Origin: Chrysoperla carnea
Lineage: Eukaryota > Arthropoda > Insecta > Neuroptera > Chrysopidae
Assembly (NCBI RefSeq): GCF_905475395.1
Contig: NC_058339.1
Span: forward strand, 87,368,520 to 87,432,519
Reading direction: 5' to 3'
DNA: 64,000 nucleotides
Within the stretch, counting starts at the first letter, position 1, and the number at the start of each line of letters is the position of its first letter. The notes beneath the pieces are model-generated. The model was not told the DNA's origin. It saw nothing but the letters and a program-made list of their open reading frames with translations, and did not search any database. The position numbers and the translations under genes were made by a program. Positions 12,637 to 25,899 of the stretch are shown here, piece after piece.

Positions 12637-12828
12637 TCAAAAGAATTTTTGATATTGTTCCGTAAAATAAAAACGCTTCGGTTTAACCTGCCAGTGATAT
12701 TTTTGTATTATTAACGTCTCGGAAAATGATTCAGGTGTTGCAACGAAGTTGCCGCTTTCCGCCTCCGTCGAGGAGAAAAATAGTATAACCACTACGAAAG
12801 CAAGCAAAGAATGTTTCAAATGTCATGT
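12637..12828 (-). pseudogene. Possible first exon of a secreted-peptide gene, frame broken at the start
   Basis: On the minus strand a 60-codon frame begins LKHSLLAFVVVILFF and continues SSTEAES. That is a textbook signal peptide (h-region, then small residues at a cleavage site), followed by a short hydrophilic segment. The frame has no ATG. An ATG lies just upstream (12826-12828) but is out of phase by one base and followed by an in-frame TGA. Either a one-base change broke the gene, or the resemblance is chance. A GT after CAG near 12689 could act as a splice donor. I do not recognise the mature peptide. Local GC is higher than in the surroundings. Confidence 0.3.
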
Positions 12829-12839
12829 TTATCACCCTC

Positions 12840-15755
12840 GGGACTTTAGATGTGTAACACACTCTGGTAGAAGAAAAATCTCGATTCACGTGAAAATGCT
12901 GGGAAAACGACTATAAGTATCATGAGCAATATTTTTCACATGATGATGGCACGGGGCGGACTAGTATAATTTAGCATGTTTACCCTGATTTCAAGCCAAC
13001 AGATTCAAGCCATAATGAAATTTAACATCATTAGGAGCTATAATTTTGATCAATTAGAAAACACTGTGGATTTAAGAGTTCTTGATCATTGTCTATAACA
13101 TTTACTTAAAATTGCTTGATTGTTGCAAGAAATCTCTCTTCGTATGGGTTTTTGTTTAAGTACTCTTTGTCTGGGAATTGGTGCCTTTATAGAATAAATT
13201 TGACCCAAAAATAGAAAAATCGAGTTCATTTGACGATTGGTATTATCCTTAGTACCGACCGATACCCTATATAAGATCCTATATTTTGAAGAGATTTTCG
13301 GCAACATTTCGAAAACCACTAATCTATAGTTGTCAAATGAACAAAATTTTTATGTGTTTTTAGGTTTCCTGGTGTTTAGCTTATTGTACTCCTTTTATTT
13401 CAAAGCTTTTAATATCTTTATTTCTAAGGTTTTTTTTTTAAAACCAAACGATTCATAAAGAAGGCAAGATATATTATTAATCAGATTGACTGTAGCAAGA
13501 GGAACTCCTCAAAGATGTCAGTGGTAGGAGTATTTTATATTTGCAGTTTCAAAAAATACAACCTGTACGGTATAAACGTATGGACAAACGAACGATACCC
13601 GATATTGTGAGAGAGATGATTTGCTTTGGTTTTACTAGAACTAGCTTAGCTAAGTTTAGCCAGGATGCCTGCCTGTTGCATTGGCTTTTGTTCTTTTAAA
13701 TAACAAAACATATTATTATTATAATGTTGAAAGCATTGAACTTGTTACTTTTTTATTGCAATCATAATAATACCTTATTTACGTACGTACAAGATGGTCC
13801 CCTCCTTTCATAATTATAACTTCTTTTAGTTGCATTTCCATCTTGTTTCTTTAGTTGTTATCACCTCACCGCAAAAATTTTGATAATAATGAAAAAATTT
13901 GAAATCAAGCATTTAATGGACGAACCTATGTTTTGTTGAGACAAATGTTATAAGTGTACCCCTCCTGGACAGTCAATATAACCTAACCTAGCCGAACATG
14001 CAATTGAATTATGCATCGATTTACATTATTCATGGTTAAGTCACATTTAGGTTTAAAAATAATGTAAGTTGCAATTTGAGCAGCCCCATTTAACAAAATT
14101 TAATGTTATAATCTAAAGTAAAATCTCAAAACTACTCATTATCTCTTCAGTTGATATTTTATGCAGTCGGGTTTTCTTTTATTATTTTTATTTACGTCTG
14201 ATTAGTTTATTTTAATAAAATAAACACATAACTTTCATTTGATACCCATGTAAATATTTTTGTTGTTATCGGATAAAATGAGGTTAGAACCCTCCTACGA
14301 TTAATATAAACCGTTCTTTTGAACCTCATTTAAAAAACTCGTATCCATCAAGACACAGCAAAAAATATCGTTTCTCATGGAAAAAAACCTTTCCCCGCTA
14401 CTGCCATGTATTTTAGCTCCTATTACCTACACTGAGTTAGCACAATGTTAACAACCTGCAATACATAAAGATGTAAATCAAATCCCATCTAAATCCATTC
14501 TTTGTAATCCGTATTAGAAACATTACTCGTTGAATTTAGCAAAGGCTGCAAATCTTACCTTTATTTCTCTATTAAAGCAATTTAAGAAACATTCATTTCT
14601 CTGAGGAGGTGTAATAATCCAGAAAGCTTTATGAAGAGAATCAGGATAAAAAAAACTGGACAATGTTCTAATAGATCGGCATAAAAATCAGGAAGACTGT
14701 TTTTGACTTAAGCCGATATACTACTTGAGAAAGTTAGTAATACCTTCACTAAGACACTCTGTAAGGAATATATTCTTACACAAAACAATAACAATTATGG
14801 TTTTGTTATGTCTGTGACATTTTATAAAAATAAAAATAATAAAAAGTACCTACATATATCATTAGTATGCATCCGATTATAGACGTAATGGTAGCAAGTA
14901 GGGGTCAGTCAGGTTGTCACTCAAGAAACTACTCAAAACTACTCTTTATTTTCAAGTTAAAAGGTGAAGAGAACACTCATAAAAATTTATGAGAGCACTT
15001 AAATTACTTGATTATATCTAAAACGTTTATTATAGTGAAATCGGATTTGCGCAATTGATGATCTTAAGTATGGGCGTAGCATTCAGTTCATTAGAACTAT
15101 AAATTTTAAAATATTGTTGTTTAGTTAATGAGCATTGCTTCATAAAGTAGAAGAGTGGAAATTACTGATTGAAAAAATAATACATAAATTAAAAATTTAA
15201 AGAAACCTCCGACACAAAATCAGGTCTGATCGATTGGTTTGTGGCGTCGTAGCTTCTAAATAGATGAACCCATATTTTTTTGTTTGAAAGTTAATTTGAT
15301 CGATAATGTATTTAGCTATGTTTGAAACAACGCGCCGAAATAGTAATGCTCCTTTTTGAAAATAATCGTTTAGTTGTGGGAACTCAATGTTTAAATATAG
15401 ACATCAAAGATGGCGCACCCGTTACTTGAAGAAAAATCAATATGGTGGTAATATTTACATATTAATTGTTCTGGATCCGATAACAACTTCCGATTCATGT
15501 AAATTTTTCGAGACATGAGATAAAATAATATTCGTTAAACCTTGACCATATGCAAAATAAATATTCATGTTTTCACATTCAAACGTAATAATATTTCAGC
15601 TAATAAATTTGATTGTCTCATAAATTTAGTCTAGGATCGTATACAGAAACAAAATCCAAATTTTAATAATTAAAGTATGTATTCCTAATAAATTTTGATT
15701 ATATTTTCAAATTTTATAAGAATTTTTATATATGGAATCAAATATGGTTAAATTA
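12840..15755. other. No gene seen
   Basis: AT-rich, with no ORF of recognisable content. The 77-codon frame at 13086-13319 (-) overlaps a phrase (AATAGAAAAATCGAG, near 13211) that recurs near 34391, so it lies at least partly in a dispersed repeat. Confidence 0.5.
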
Positions 15756-15764
15756 TCAAAAAAA

Positions 15765-16230
15765 AATTTTTTGTACTTAATGACGTCATCAAAATCGAAA
15801 AATATTTATTTTGCTCTATCACGCGCAAATCTTATTTAATTTGAATAAACTAAATATGTTATTCTCTTAAGTTTTGATCATATTTTTCAAATTTTATGGA
15901 TCGGATCAAATTTGGCTGATTTATCAAAAAAACGATTTTTGTACATCAAGATAAAAAAATTGATTTTTCATTAGGCCTACGCGCAAATTTTATTCAATTT
16001 AAATAAACGTAATATTTAGTTCTATTAATTTGTTGCATTTTTTCCAAATTTTATCATAAGCTTTACATATAAGATCAACTTTGACTGGCTTCTACAAAAA
16101 ATCAATACTTACATGATGACGTCATGTACATCATCATTTTTAAAAAATTGATTTTGCTTTATTCCGCGCAAATCTTATTAAAATTGAATGAACTTAAATA
16201 TGCAAATTTTACTAAATTTTGGTCATATAT
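15765..16230 (-). repeat. Diverged, inverted relatives of the 316-bp satellite
   Basis: TGACGTCATC (15780), TTTTGCTCTATCAC (about 15810) and GCGCAAATCTTATT (15824, 16167; variant at 15981) match, in reverse complement, blocks of the 316-bp unit (GATAGAGCAAAA, TGATGACGTCA). Spacing is irregular (about 157 and 186 bp). These are older, rearranged units in opposite orientation. Confidence 0.6.
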
Positions 16231-18980
16231 AAATTTGGCTAAATGTATTGTTTTTTTGTTTTATACAATTGTATATTAAGTGCAACCTTTTTCATATAGA
16301 ATTCAAACTCCCACATAAGTGCATCGAGAGGAAGGCAGACCAACGCCTGCCAAAATACTGTTAATTAAAGGAAATTTTTAAACCGAAAATTAGAGATTTT
16401 CTCCTTTTTAGACTAAAAATTCTTGTATATTGCCTCACTTCGATAAAAAGCTGGGTACATCCATGAACTCCTAGCCTATAAGTGACATGACTAGGTACTT
16501 TTAAACATATGTACACACCAATATTTAAAATCAATATTAAATTTCTGTGGTATCATGATATTACATACACCAAACTATATTATGTAATAAGAAATAAGAA
16601 ATTTAATTTAAAAAAAAACCAAACTTCTCCATTTTTCTACATATCAACTAATAATAAATATCAAAATTCCTGCTTCCAGCTTGATAAACATGTTTCAACA
16701 ATTAATAATATCATCGCATAATCTTCCCTACCAAATAATTTACAAACATTCAAGGTAAATAAATAAAAAACATGTTTCTTATATTCAATATGTATGTATA
16801 TGTAACTTCCATGTGCAATTAACTTCCTGTAAGTGCATATATTAAGATGATGACATATATGGTATGAAGTTATGTAGCAGAATGTTGGAAATTATATTTT
16901 TACCAAGTTTAGTAAAATATTGTTTGTTGTAATTTAAGTTTTTTATTGTTTTGAATTGTTTATATAGTGGATTTGTTTGAAAAAAAATTTGGTCAAAAAC
17001 ACTCATACGTCATCTATATACAGATACAATTAAAAACTTTTCGATCCTTATCCAAAGTTTCAACCAATTCCGTCCGGTATGGGTGAAGATCGACCATATA
17101 CCGCCTCTTTACTATACTATCTAACTTACGATAAAATAACGTCACGAAATAATTTTAATTTAAAATTTAGAATCTTGAATCTAAGAACGAGTGCAATTCG
17201 AAAACCTTGTAAGAATCAAACAGTAAAACAACAAATTGTTTTGCTTCTAGTTTTAAAAATTATTATTTTTTATTTATTGGAAACGGAAGTAAACAATAAT
17301 TTGATAATTAAGAGAAATTCCAATTTTTGCTCTTCCCAGCGCTTTTACAGTAGTATTCCTTAAACCATACCTAAAAACTACTTGGACTAAACAATGCTTT
17401 AGATGGAAATCAAATATCATTTTGAGTCTTTAGATGCCACAAATACGTAGATGTGAGGATTCTTTAAATTGATAACTTTCCCCTTTTTAGTCGGTGTTTG
17501 ATTTGAAAGTCGGTGAAACAAAAAATAGCCCCATCCCAGAGCAATTCCTTTTACAAGGATATGATGAGAAAAGTAAGAAAATGAAAGAATCTAATATAAT
17601 GGTACTGACCACATTTTGAAGTACCACATTGCTCTTGAATTATTTCCAATTTCTTTTCTTTATTTTTGTCTTCTCATTTTGGGGAATTATTTCTAATAAA
17701 GAGTGGAGGAGTATACGTTAAAATGCGATCATCTACAAACAAGATCTCAATTAACACAAGCCAACATGTAAGGATGGAGCCAAGCCAACATGTCCGGAGA
17801 ACGGACATGTTCAATATGAAAGTATCGCTTAAAAGTTCGTATCGCTTTTGGCAAAAATAGCAAACTTTCAAAAGTAGTACATCTTTTACGTTTTCATCCC
17901 TTCACTGAGGAAAGATAGGGGGGAGGTATTATTGCTAGAGCTCCTGTACACAAAAATTTTTAAATAAGGGACACATCCGAAATAGTTATTTTCGATACGA
18001 GTGATATAACAGTATAATTTACGTACGCCTGCGAAATTTGAAGCTAACAACAAAGTCTAGGTTGTTAGCTTACATTTTGACTGTAATGATTTTATTATCG
18101 CACTTGCATTGTAATGAATTCATTACCACACTAGGATGGTAATGAACTATTTTTTCCACGCATACTTAATGAGAAAATTACTTCTTAACTCACGGGCGTA
18201 GATAAAAAAATTCAATACTTTTGTAGCTGAAAAAAGAGGTTTCGATGCAAAAGCTTTCAATGTGGAAACAAAACGTTTAACAGCACTTAAGTCATTATAT
18301 AGATGTAGAAAATGCAATTTACAGTCTATGTTTAGTCTGTATAAGATTTTATAATGATGAGAGATTCTGTAATCTGTAATAGCCGTCACAGAACAAGTAA
18401 AGCATATGGGGCAATGCCTGTGTATAACTACCTACCACTACTTATTACTATCTACTATTGACTTTAGTGGTAATATGCAATGTTTGTTGTTGCACTAAGT
18501 TCGTTCACTACTGACTGAAGACTGAAGACCTACGTGTGTAGTATATGTGGTCTAAATGTTTTTTAAAATGTATTTTATATTATTTGTAAAGGTGTATTTA
18601 CATAAACTTTATAAAAATATGGTTTAGTTTTAAATAAATATTACAGAAGTTTGAAGTACCAATCTTATATGTTTTATACAGAAAACTGGGTTACGTGTAT
18701 GTAGATTGGAACGATAATGGAAATAATGTTATATGATTATGGCTTTTAGAAGCTATTTCATTCGGGAGTACAAACTGAGTTAAAAAACATGCATACCTTA
18801 TGAAAGTTTGATTTAAAAAAAAACTGGCATATCATATTTAAGTACTACAGGAGTTGGTATCAATTAAGTGGATAATTCAAAGTACATAGGATAGCTTTAG
18901 GTTTTATTTGTATTTTGGGACCTGCCTTTGTTATAAACAGTTTCATATTTTAAAATTCTTGCTTCCTTATTAATATTAAA
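16231..18980. other. No gene seen; contains a short perfect hairpin
   Basis: No supported gene. The 94-codon frame at 17079 and the overlapping frames at 17666-17871 on both strands lack domains. Near 17760-17811 AGCCAACATGT occurs twice and a perfect 10-bp stem is present. Confidence 0.5.
17787..17811. other. Perfect 10-bp hairpin
   Basis: AACATGTCCG, a 5-base loop (17797-17801), then CGGACATGTT form an exact inverted repeat. No T-run or coding context gives it a role. Confidence 0.6.
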
Positions 18981-18995
18981 AATGCGAAAATAACT

Positions 18996-19060
18996 CTGCC
19001 TGTCTGTGTGTTAAGCATTCACGCCTAAACTACAGAACCGATTTAAGTGAAATTTGCTAC
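18996..19060 (+). repeat. Dispersed repeat family D, copy
   Basis: CTGTCTGTGTG, then TTCACGCCTAAACTACAGAACCG: a conserved block of a common insect dispersed repeat. Related blocks occur at 20935-21005, 32250-32305 and, reversed, 36425-36505. Confidence 0.55.
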
Positions 19061-19899
19061 AGAGATAGTCTAGAGCCTGAGAAATATGAAAAATGGGCAG
19101 CTAGGGGCTGGAATAGGAGATGCAAATTAGTATGGAAATTACGTCATTTTTAAAGCTAGAAGCCTAAAACTTATTTTTTAGACTTATGATTAGATATAAA
19201 TAAATACGACATTCAAAGTTTGTGAATATTTTACCATAAAGGGTATAAAAATAGGACCAGAAAATTTTTGTGTTTATAATGTGTGTTTATAAGAAAAAGT
19301 ACATATTAGTGTTGTGTAGATAATTTTCTATAATGCACGTATAATAATTAAGATATGTAATAGAAAACAATTGAAATTAAAATAAATAATTTAAACCAAA
19401 TTAATTGAACATAAATTTCATATAATTTCCTATTATTATTTAAATTTAAATCTATATATCTACATTACTTTCCAATTTACCTAAATCAGGTAAAAATCGT
19501 GAATAAAATATTCATCAAAATGATTGCACACAAGTGATATAGATATATAAATAAAAATAAAAGTACTTTCTCTATAGTAGGTATTATAGAGAAGAAAGAA
19601 AGCCTATCTATAACGATTTAGAAATAAAAAATATATAATAAGATAAAAGGAAGTTAGTTTATGTTTTTGTATATAAGTGATTTATTAGTTATCTGATAAA
19701 AACCGAAGATAAGATTAGAGTTTTGATTGAGCATTTATTCACTTTTTTATACTGTGATCAGTTAATCGATTGTACCTTCTTTTCGTAAAAGAGATCTTCA
19801 AATATTCGAATAGTTTTAATGGACGAAGAGATAGAGACGTGGTTATAATGGCACAAATATTAACCAACATAGTTGATCAAACATCTCTTTAAAAGTCCA

Positions 19900-20140
19900 A
19901 TTTGAAGCTGACTGACTGACTGATATACCCATACAAACTCAAGTCACTTTTAGACGTGCTAGAAAGATGCGGTTTTCGGCATTCTACGCGGAATTGCTTG
20001 AAAATACGGGAAAAATAGAAAACTGAAACCTTCTTAATGCAATCCTTCAAAAAATTAATAAAACAACCCCTAAAATACAGTTTTCCTGTTCTATACATGC
20101 TAGAAAGATAGGATTTTCACCATTCAGCTCAAAATAAAAT
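19900..20140. repeat. Locally duplicated GCTAGAAAGAT-containing segment
   Basis: GTGCTAGAAAGATGCGGTTTTC (about 19956) and ATGCTAGAAAGATAGGATTTTC (about 20096) are imperfect copies about 140 bp apart, preceded by (GACT)n near 19911. It is non-coding and the repeat class is unknown. Confidence 0.45.
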
Positions 20141-20934
20141 CAAATTAACAGGGGAGAGGCCCTAAAAAATGTGAAAAAATGCTAAAATTACCCCCTTTTT
20201 TTTCTGTATAAGCCAAAGCTTAAGGTCGCAACGTGCGTCAACTCCCTTGCGAGGAAAATCAGAAATCTGTTTTTTATTAACAAAACTAAATAAGTTTTTT
20301 TGTCACAGTTTCTCCTTACTGATAAGGTAAATGTTACTTATTCTTATTTTAATTACTAGAAAAGGTTTTTTCTATGACGGGTATGTCAAATTTTTTTTTA
20401 AATTCTAAACATTAAAGCATCAAACATCAATTAAAGCCGCGCCGAAGTGATAACGTCACTAGAAGGAAAAATTTTTTTCCCGAATAATATAATAATGTAG
20501 TAACTGGATTATACACAATAAATTTCCTGACACTCTGCCACTATTGTTTGAAACAATATGATAGCATCAGAGTGTAATAAATGTGTAACATAAAACGGAG
20601 ACAAATTTGATTTATGTCAAAAACAGTGAAATGCTTCTTTTTTTTGTTGCAATTAAAAGTACCATTTGGAATAGTTTAATTTAACGAAGGATAACATTTG
20701 ATTGACTGTTTTTGTTGATCAATTTGAATTTGATTAAATTTATTTAGCATCTACTGACGTTTGATATTGATCCATATACGTATAAAAACTATCGAGTGAG
20801 ACGTAAGTGAATATACAGTTTGAATATTGGAAATTGATGAGAAATTGAAAAAGTTGTTGCTCGATACCATAGTTTTATGTTACACATCATTAAAATTTTA
20901 CTCTAAAAGGTTATAATCTATATTTTATATTATA

Positions 20935-21005
20935 AATGCGAAAGTTAGCATGTTTCTCTGTTTGTTTGTTTATTAGTTTGTTACGCTTTCACGCTAAAAC
21001 TAGCG
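20935..21005 (+). repeat. Dispersed repeat family D, copy
   Basis: GCGAAAGTTAGCATGTTTCT, then TTTGTTTGTTTATTAG and ACGCTTTCACGCTAAAACTA. It shares the (TTTG)n and CACGC(T)AAAACT blocks with the other family D copies. Confidence 0.55.
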
Positions 21006-21135
21006 AATAGTTTGTAAAGTGTACAGCAATAAAGCTCATAGTTCAGAACATACTATATAGAACATACTATAATAACACATGAGATATGATTTATAAAGAT
21101 ATATTAATTAAAAAAATAAAATTTAATTAATTTAA

Positions 21136-21212
21136 TTTGACATTACCATAAATTACAGATTTCTGTAAAAGTAGATATTTGACATTACCATAAATTACAG
21201 ATTTCTGTAAAA
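21136..21212 (+). repeat. Tandem pair of a 42-bp unit
   Basis: TTTGACATTACCATAAATTA followed by CAGATTTCTGTAAAA occurs at 21136 and again at 21178 with no difference I can see over about 35 bp. It is a recent local duplication. The unit contains the palindrome CAGATTTCTG. Confidence 0.8.
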
Positions 21213-23250
21213 ATAGTCAATATAAAATATTTCACGGTCGTCTTTTCTGATATACTCAATGAATAATTACGACTATTATTCATTTAAAAAAATAGAAAAC
21301 CATACACATATTTTACCTGTGTAAAACAATCCTTACCATTATTTCGAGTGTTAATAGAAAGGGGATAAGCGAGAGTAATCTTTATCAATCTTTACTTTTA
21401 AACCCAGCGAAGCGGGTGGATATCACTCTAGTTAAGAAATAAATGGCTTTTATAACTGTATATTTACTTACTCTCCACTCTGTATATCTCTCTTAGTACA
21501 GTACATCACAAATACTAACTAAGTAAACTAACATTTCTATACACACAATTAAACAATAAATATGGCGCCATATATTTAATTGACAAAGATTATATCACAG
21601 TGTATATTAAATGAGTGTATAATATAAATTTAATAATATAACATTATTTTATTATACAGGGTAATCGAATCGAAACGCCCTAATTTGAAACACTTATACG
21701 GAACATAATAAACAATCCAGCCTCAAATTTATATTTATTTCAGGAGTTAAAAACGGAAGGATGTGAAATGAAATCTTATATATTATTACTCTACCAAGTT
21801 TTTTTCTGCCCTATCCTTATCTTCTTTATTCCTTTATCAAGTTCCATGATTCACTCTTCATTTTCAAGCTTGTCTACGTTTGACGAAAAATATACTTACG
21901 GTCTAAATAGTTCAAGGATAAGTTTCCATTTTCGTAATTGTACAAAGAAATTTTTTTTATACTTTACACAATCACAAATTATTATAGAGAAACAACTTAA
22001 ATCCATTTCAAAATATGGAGTTAATAAATTGTATAGCACTTGAAGCTCTTAAAGGTTTGAACTACATGTATCTCAAATCACATATATGTGTGGGAACGTA
22101 AGAATAACGACCAAGAATGAATCGGAGTCGTGCATTCAAGGTTTCGTGTCCTAACTCTGACAACAAATCGATATAACAAATATTTAAAATTCTATCAAAA
22201 TATCATCCACGTACGTATCTGGCCATTGTAAATAAAAATTTGTCTTTCTACTTGGACCTACTGTTCCCGGTTGCCTGATCTTTTCAAAGATCGACACAAA
22301 ATAGTAACGAGTGATAGAATTCTTGAAAATTCGAGTTTTTTTTGACGGGCTAGTATTTTGATGAATGTATTTGGATCAAATTTTGTGGCGATGAATATAT
22401 TTTATCGTCTTGTGTGTAAGTATCTCGATGTCTATGAGCCGCGACGGTAAATTAACCGCAATATTTAAACGTGCCTGTTGTCTAAGATTATAACTTGCCG
22501 CAAAACTTAATGAATAGTAATACGGATTCCTAGTAAAAACAAAAGAACAAATATATATAACCAAACATCATAAATCCTTTTTAAGAGCTAGAATCCAGTT
22601 GATAATACTAGAAAAAGTAAAAATAATACTTTAAATCAGCTACACACAAATATATAACAATAATTTATAGACCTTTTTGAGTAAGAAATCACTTTAAAAG
22701 TGTATGAAGTAACTTTTAAAACTTTTTTATTATTATATTATTAAATAATATAAAACAAACACATATGCATATAAATAAAAATAAAAATAAAACATAACCT
22801 TAATTGGATATGGTAAATTATAGAAACATGTTCATATATTTCAATAATTCAATTTAAAATCAATTAGTTTATTTCAATTCAGATTAAATTACCATATGTT
22901 CATTAAATTATCTAGATGTGAGCTATCTAGATATTGAAATTTTAATTAAGAGTGTCATAAAATAGCTTAATTATGACACAGACATGTTTTATGAAATTTT
23001 TGTTGATGAAATTAGTATTATGAAATCTAATGTACATACAGATTACACATAATCTTTGTATTGTTTATATTTTAAGATAAATTTATTATTTCTCAATGCG
23101 TTGAAAACATTCAAAACATTAAGAAAATTATATATTAGGGCATATTAATCGATGTGGCTGACACAATCGAAATATAAAAGACCCCTTTAAAAAATCCAGG
23201 CCAAAATAATGAAATTATAGAGATATTGCTGGTGAAGACTAATCCCACCG
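21213..23250. other. No gene seen
   Basis: AT-rich. The 91-codon frame at 21768-22043 (+) opens with ATG and a hydrophobic run (YILLLYQVFFCPILIFFIPL) that resembles a membrane segment. The rest has no recognisable domain and the composition matches the background, so I do not call it a gene. Confidence 0.45.
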
Positions 23251-23252
23251 TG

Positions 23253-23480
23253 CATGAGTTTTATTTCAAGCGTTAACACGGTAACGATGGTATGGTATGG
23301 TATGGTATGGAGGTTAGCGGGCCATGCTCGAGCATCGCGCCTCGAAGCAATGGTTCAGAGCACCTAGCCAAATAGACCCTTGTATTCTATCCCCGCTACG
23401 CTTTTCAGTGGCTATTATAACCAACTGATGTACTGAAACTCAGGATTTTCCTAGCGCCACGGTAACGATACACTACTTTA
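23253..23480 (+). repeat. Dispersed repeat family B, split by an insertion
   Basis: TGAGTTTTATT..AAGCGTT and GGTAACGATACACTACTTTA flank a foreign 169-bp segment. The uninterrupted form of the family is visible at 5168-5217. Confidence 0.7.
23277..23469 (-). mobile_element. 169-bp insertion with 12-bp target duplication and a (GGTAT)n end
   Basis: CACGGTAACGAT occurs at 23277-23288 and again at 23458-23469, exactly bracketing 23289-23457. The insert starts with about four and a half GGTAT units. It is more GC-rich than its surroundings (GCGGGCCATGCTCGAGC). Read on the minus strand it ends in a (CATAC)n tail. A long target duplication plus a simple-repeat tail is how SINEs and other LINE-mobilised elements integrate. 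The copy of the host repeat at 5.2 kb shows the unfilled arrangement. I see no clear box A/B. Confidence 0.75.
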
Positions 23481-23834
23481 TTTATATAATATTACTAACA
23501 GAACCCGAAAAAAAAATTAGCGATGGTTTCAAAATCGGTTCAGTTTGGAAAAAGCTTTAGAAAAAGTTAATTTAATGGGGAGAGTGCTTAGATATGTTTC
23601 AAGTGCGAGTTTAGTCCAGTGAAACGATCATTTTATTTTCTCATAAAATTCATCTCAATATCGTACTAACAATAAATATATTATAAATAATATAATTAAT
23701 ATAAAATATAAAATAAAAAATAAACTTACATGTAAGAACAGCAGTTCATTAGCCTAATAAATACCACACGTTCTGATTATATTTTTTATAATCAAAATAC
23801 CACCTATAATATTACATTAATGTATCTAATGCAC

Positions 23835-23865
<31 letters not shown>

Positions 23866-23893
23866 CTTGTTATTATTATTATATTATTATTAA
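23835..23893. repeat. (ATT)n microsatellite
   Basis: An uninterrupted ATT run from 23835 to about 23860, then further interrupted runs to about 23893. Confidence 0.85.
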
Positions 23894-23899
23894 TCATTA

Positions 23900-25880
23900 T
23901 TATTTTAAATAATTAGTTAATTAGTGATGAAGAGATATTTAAAATGCATCAATAGTTTGTTTTTATTTGAGTTTTTAATTAAACACTGTAGTGTAATATA
24001 AAAATCAAAGTTCAATAAAAATACTTTATTTTATATTTTATGTAAATATATCAATTATTTATTATTGTTTATTTTGTTTTGAAGTTCTAAATAATAGAAA
24101 TTATTTTTAATGTCTTTAATATTAAATAATAAAAGGAATCAATATTTCAAAAATCGGATTAACAAATTTTTGTATTATTAAGATTCTTAATTTTTATTCA
24201 AATCGTTAAATTATAATGAAACTCAAAATTATAATTATCTGAATAATATTGTTTTATTATAATTTAAGTGGTAGTGGAAAAAATTCCTTTAAAAAAATTA
24301 ATTATAATTACGACAAAATTAACCAACTAAAATGTAGCAAGACTTCGTTAAAATTGTGATGATGAATTGATTTTTTCTCGTTTAAAATTGAGTTTGCTTT
24401 GATACAAAATTTTGTGTCAAATTTTCACAAAAACTTTATTTTCAGTTACTTTTTAACTCCAACGGAGCTAAGAAGAAATAATAACAAACTTACAATTACA
24501 ATAATTAAAATTTAATTAAAACATTAGAGAAGAAAGGTGGAATTATTACCGGCATTTTTTTTTTGTATTATGAAAAATTTATTAAAAAAGTAAGAATACA
24601 TGACCAAAATAATGACTGATATATAATCTTATTTTTCATGAATAAAATTGGATTAATTATTGATATTTATAAATAAATTACCCTTCCCGTCGCCAACATC
24701 AAATTGGTAGGACCAATTAATTAAAATATTATTATGTAGTGATTCTTGAATTTATTTGAGCATATTATAATTAGGTAGTAAAATACAATTAAGTGAATTA
24801 TTATGCTTTTTGTAGAAAAAAAACACTAATTTTTAATCCATTTCCGTGAAAATTCGAAAATAGATTCCATGAAAATGCGATAAATATTGTGTCTTGAATT
24901 ATACGAATTTTTAACAAAATATTTAACAAATTTAGAATCAACTAAAAATAGGACAGCTAAAAACTATAATAAAATATATTTTCAAATAAAATCAACGAAA
25001 CGCAGATCTGCTATCAATAAATTTCGAATACATCAAAATGAAAACGTCAAAATTATTAAGCAAACAAATTTAAACAAGTAAATCACATTCAAAATATGAA
25101 TTTAAAAAAAAAAAAAAAATTAATCGAGTTTTATCCCCTTCAAAATATTTGACTGACGGTTTATGTAAAGAAAATTCAATAAATTTCTAGTATATATTGA
25201 TTTTACGAAAATAAAAACCCATACTTGTCATGGGAAATTTATCATAGATAAAAACATTACAATAAAATCTAGAAAATAATTTATTGCTTCGATAAAACGT
25301 CACTTTGTATATAAACAAATCAATACAATTTTCGCGTAACAACAGCAAAAAATCTAACATTTGTTTTAACAAAAGCTCTTCATGAGACGAAGTTATATAC
25401 ACTATATAATTTCAAAAATATTAAAAAATTAGAAGTTTCTTGATAATTGTTTTCATTCTAAAATTATATTAATCCATTTTTACTATCAACGTTTGTTTTA
25501 AAAAATTAAACTAATTAAATCGATCCTGATTTTAAAGAAAACAAAAAAAAATTTCTTTTCGAATTTGGTCCCTTAAAAACTGATACCACAAAATAAAACT
25601 ACAAATTAACTTGCCATGGAAAATTTTGAATTATCGTAGAAAAATAACTTAAAATTTAACCCAAAAAAAACCTACTAAGCGTTTCGATGAAAACATAAAC
25701 AAACGATAAACGTAAATCAATAAAGTTTTTTGCGTAACAACATGCAAAAAAGACAACACACTTGTTTCAAAAACCACTTCACACGAAGTCGTTATTACAA
25801 CAAAAAAAAAAAACCACTTTAAGAATTTAATTAAAACTTTATTTTAATTTAATTTTTTCCGAAAGTGTTGATTATGTATT
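23900..25880. other. No gene seen; very AT-rich
   Basis: This is one of the most AT-rich parts of the window. The 64-codon frame at 24887 and the 71-codon frame at 25187 (-) have only lysine/asparagine- or phenylalanine-rich content typical of such DNA. Confidence 0.55.
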
Positions 25881-25899
25881 CAAAACATTCGTTTGTTCG

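Noticed and set aside
21768-22043. 91-codon frame (+) with a hydrophobic N-terminus
   Set aside because: It starts with ATG and looks like a signal or membrane segment, but hydrophobic runs are expected from T-rich DNA and nothing else supports a gene.
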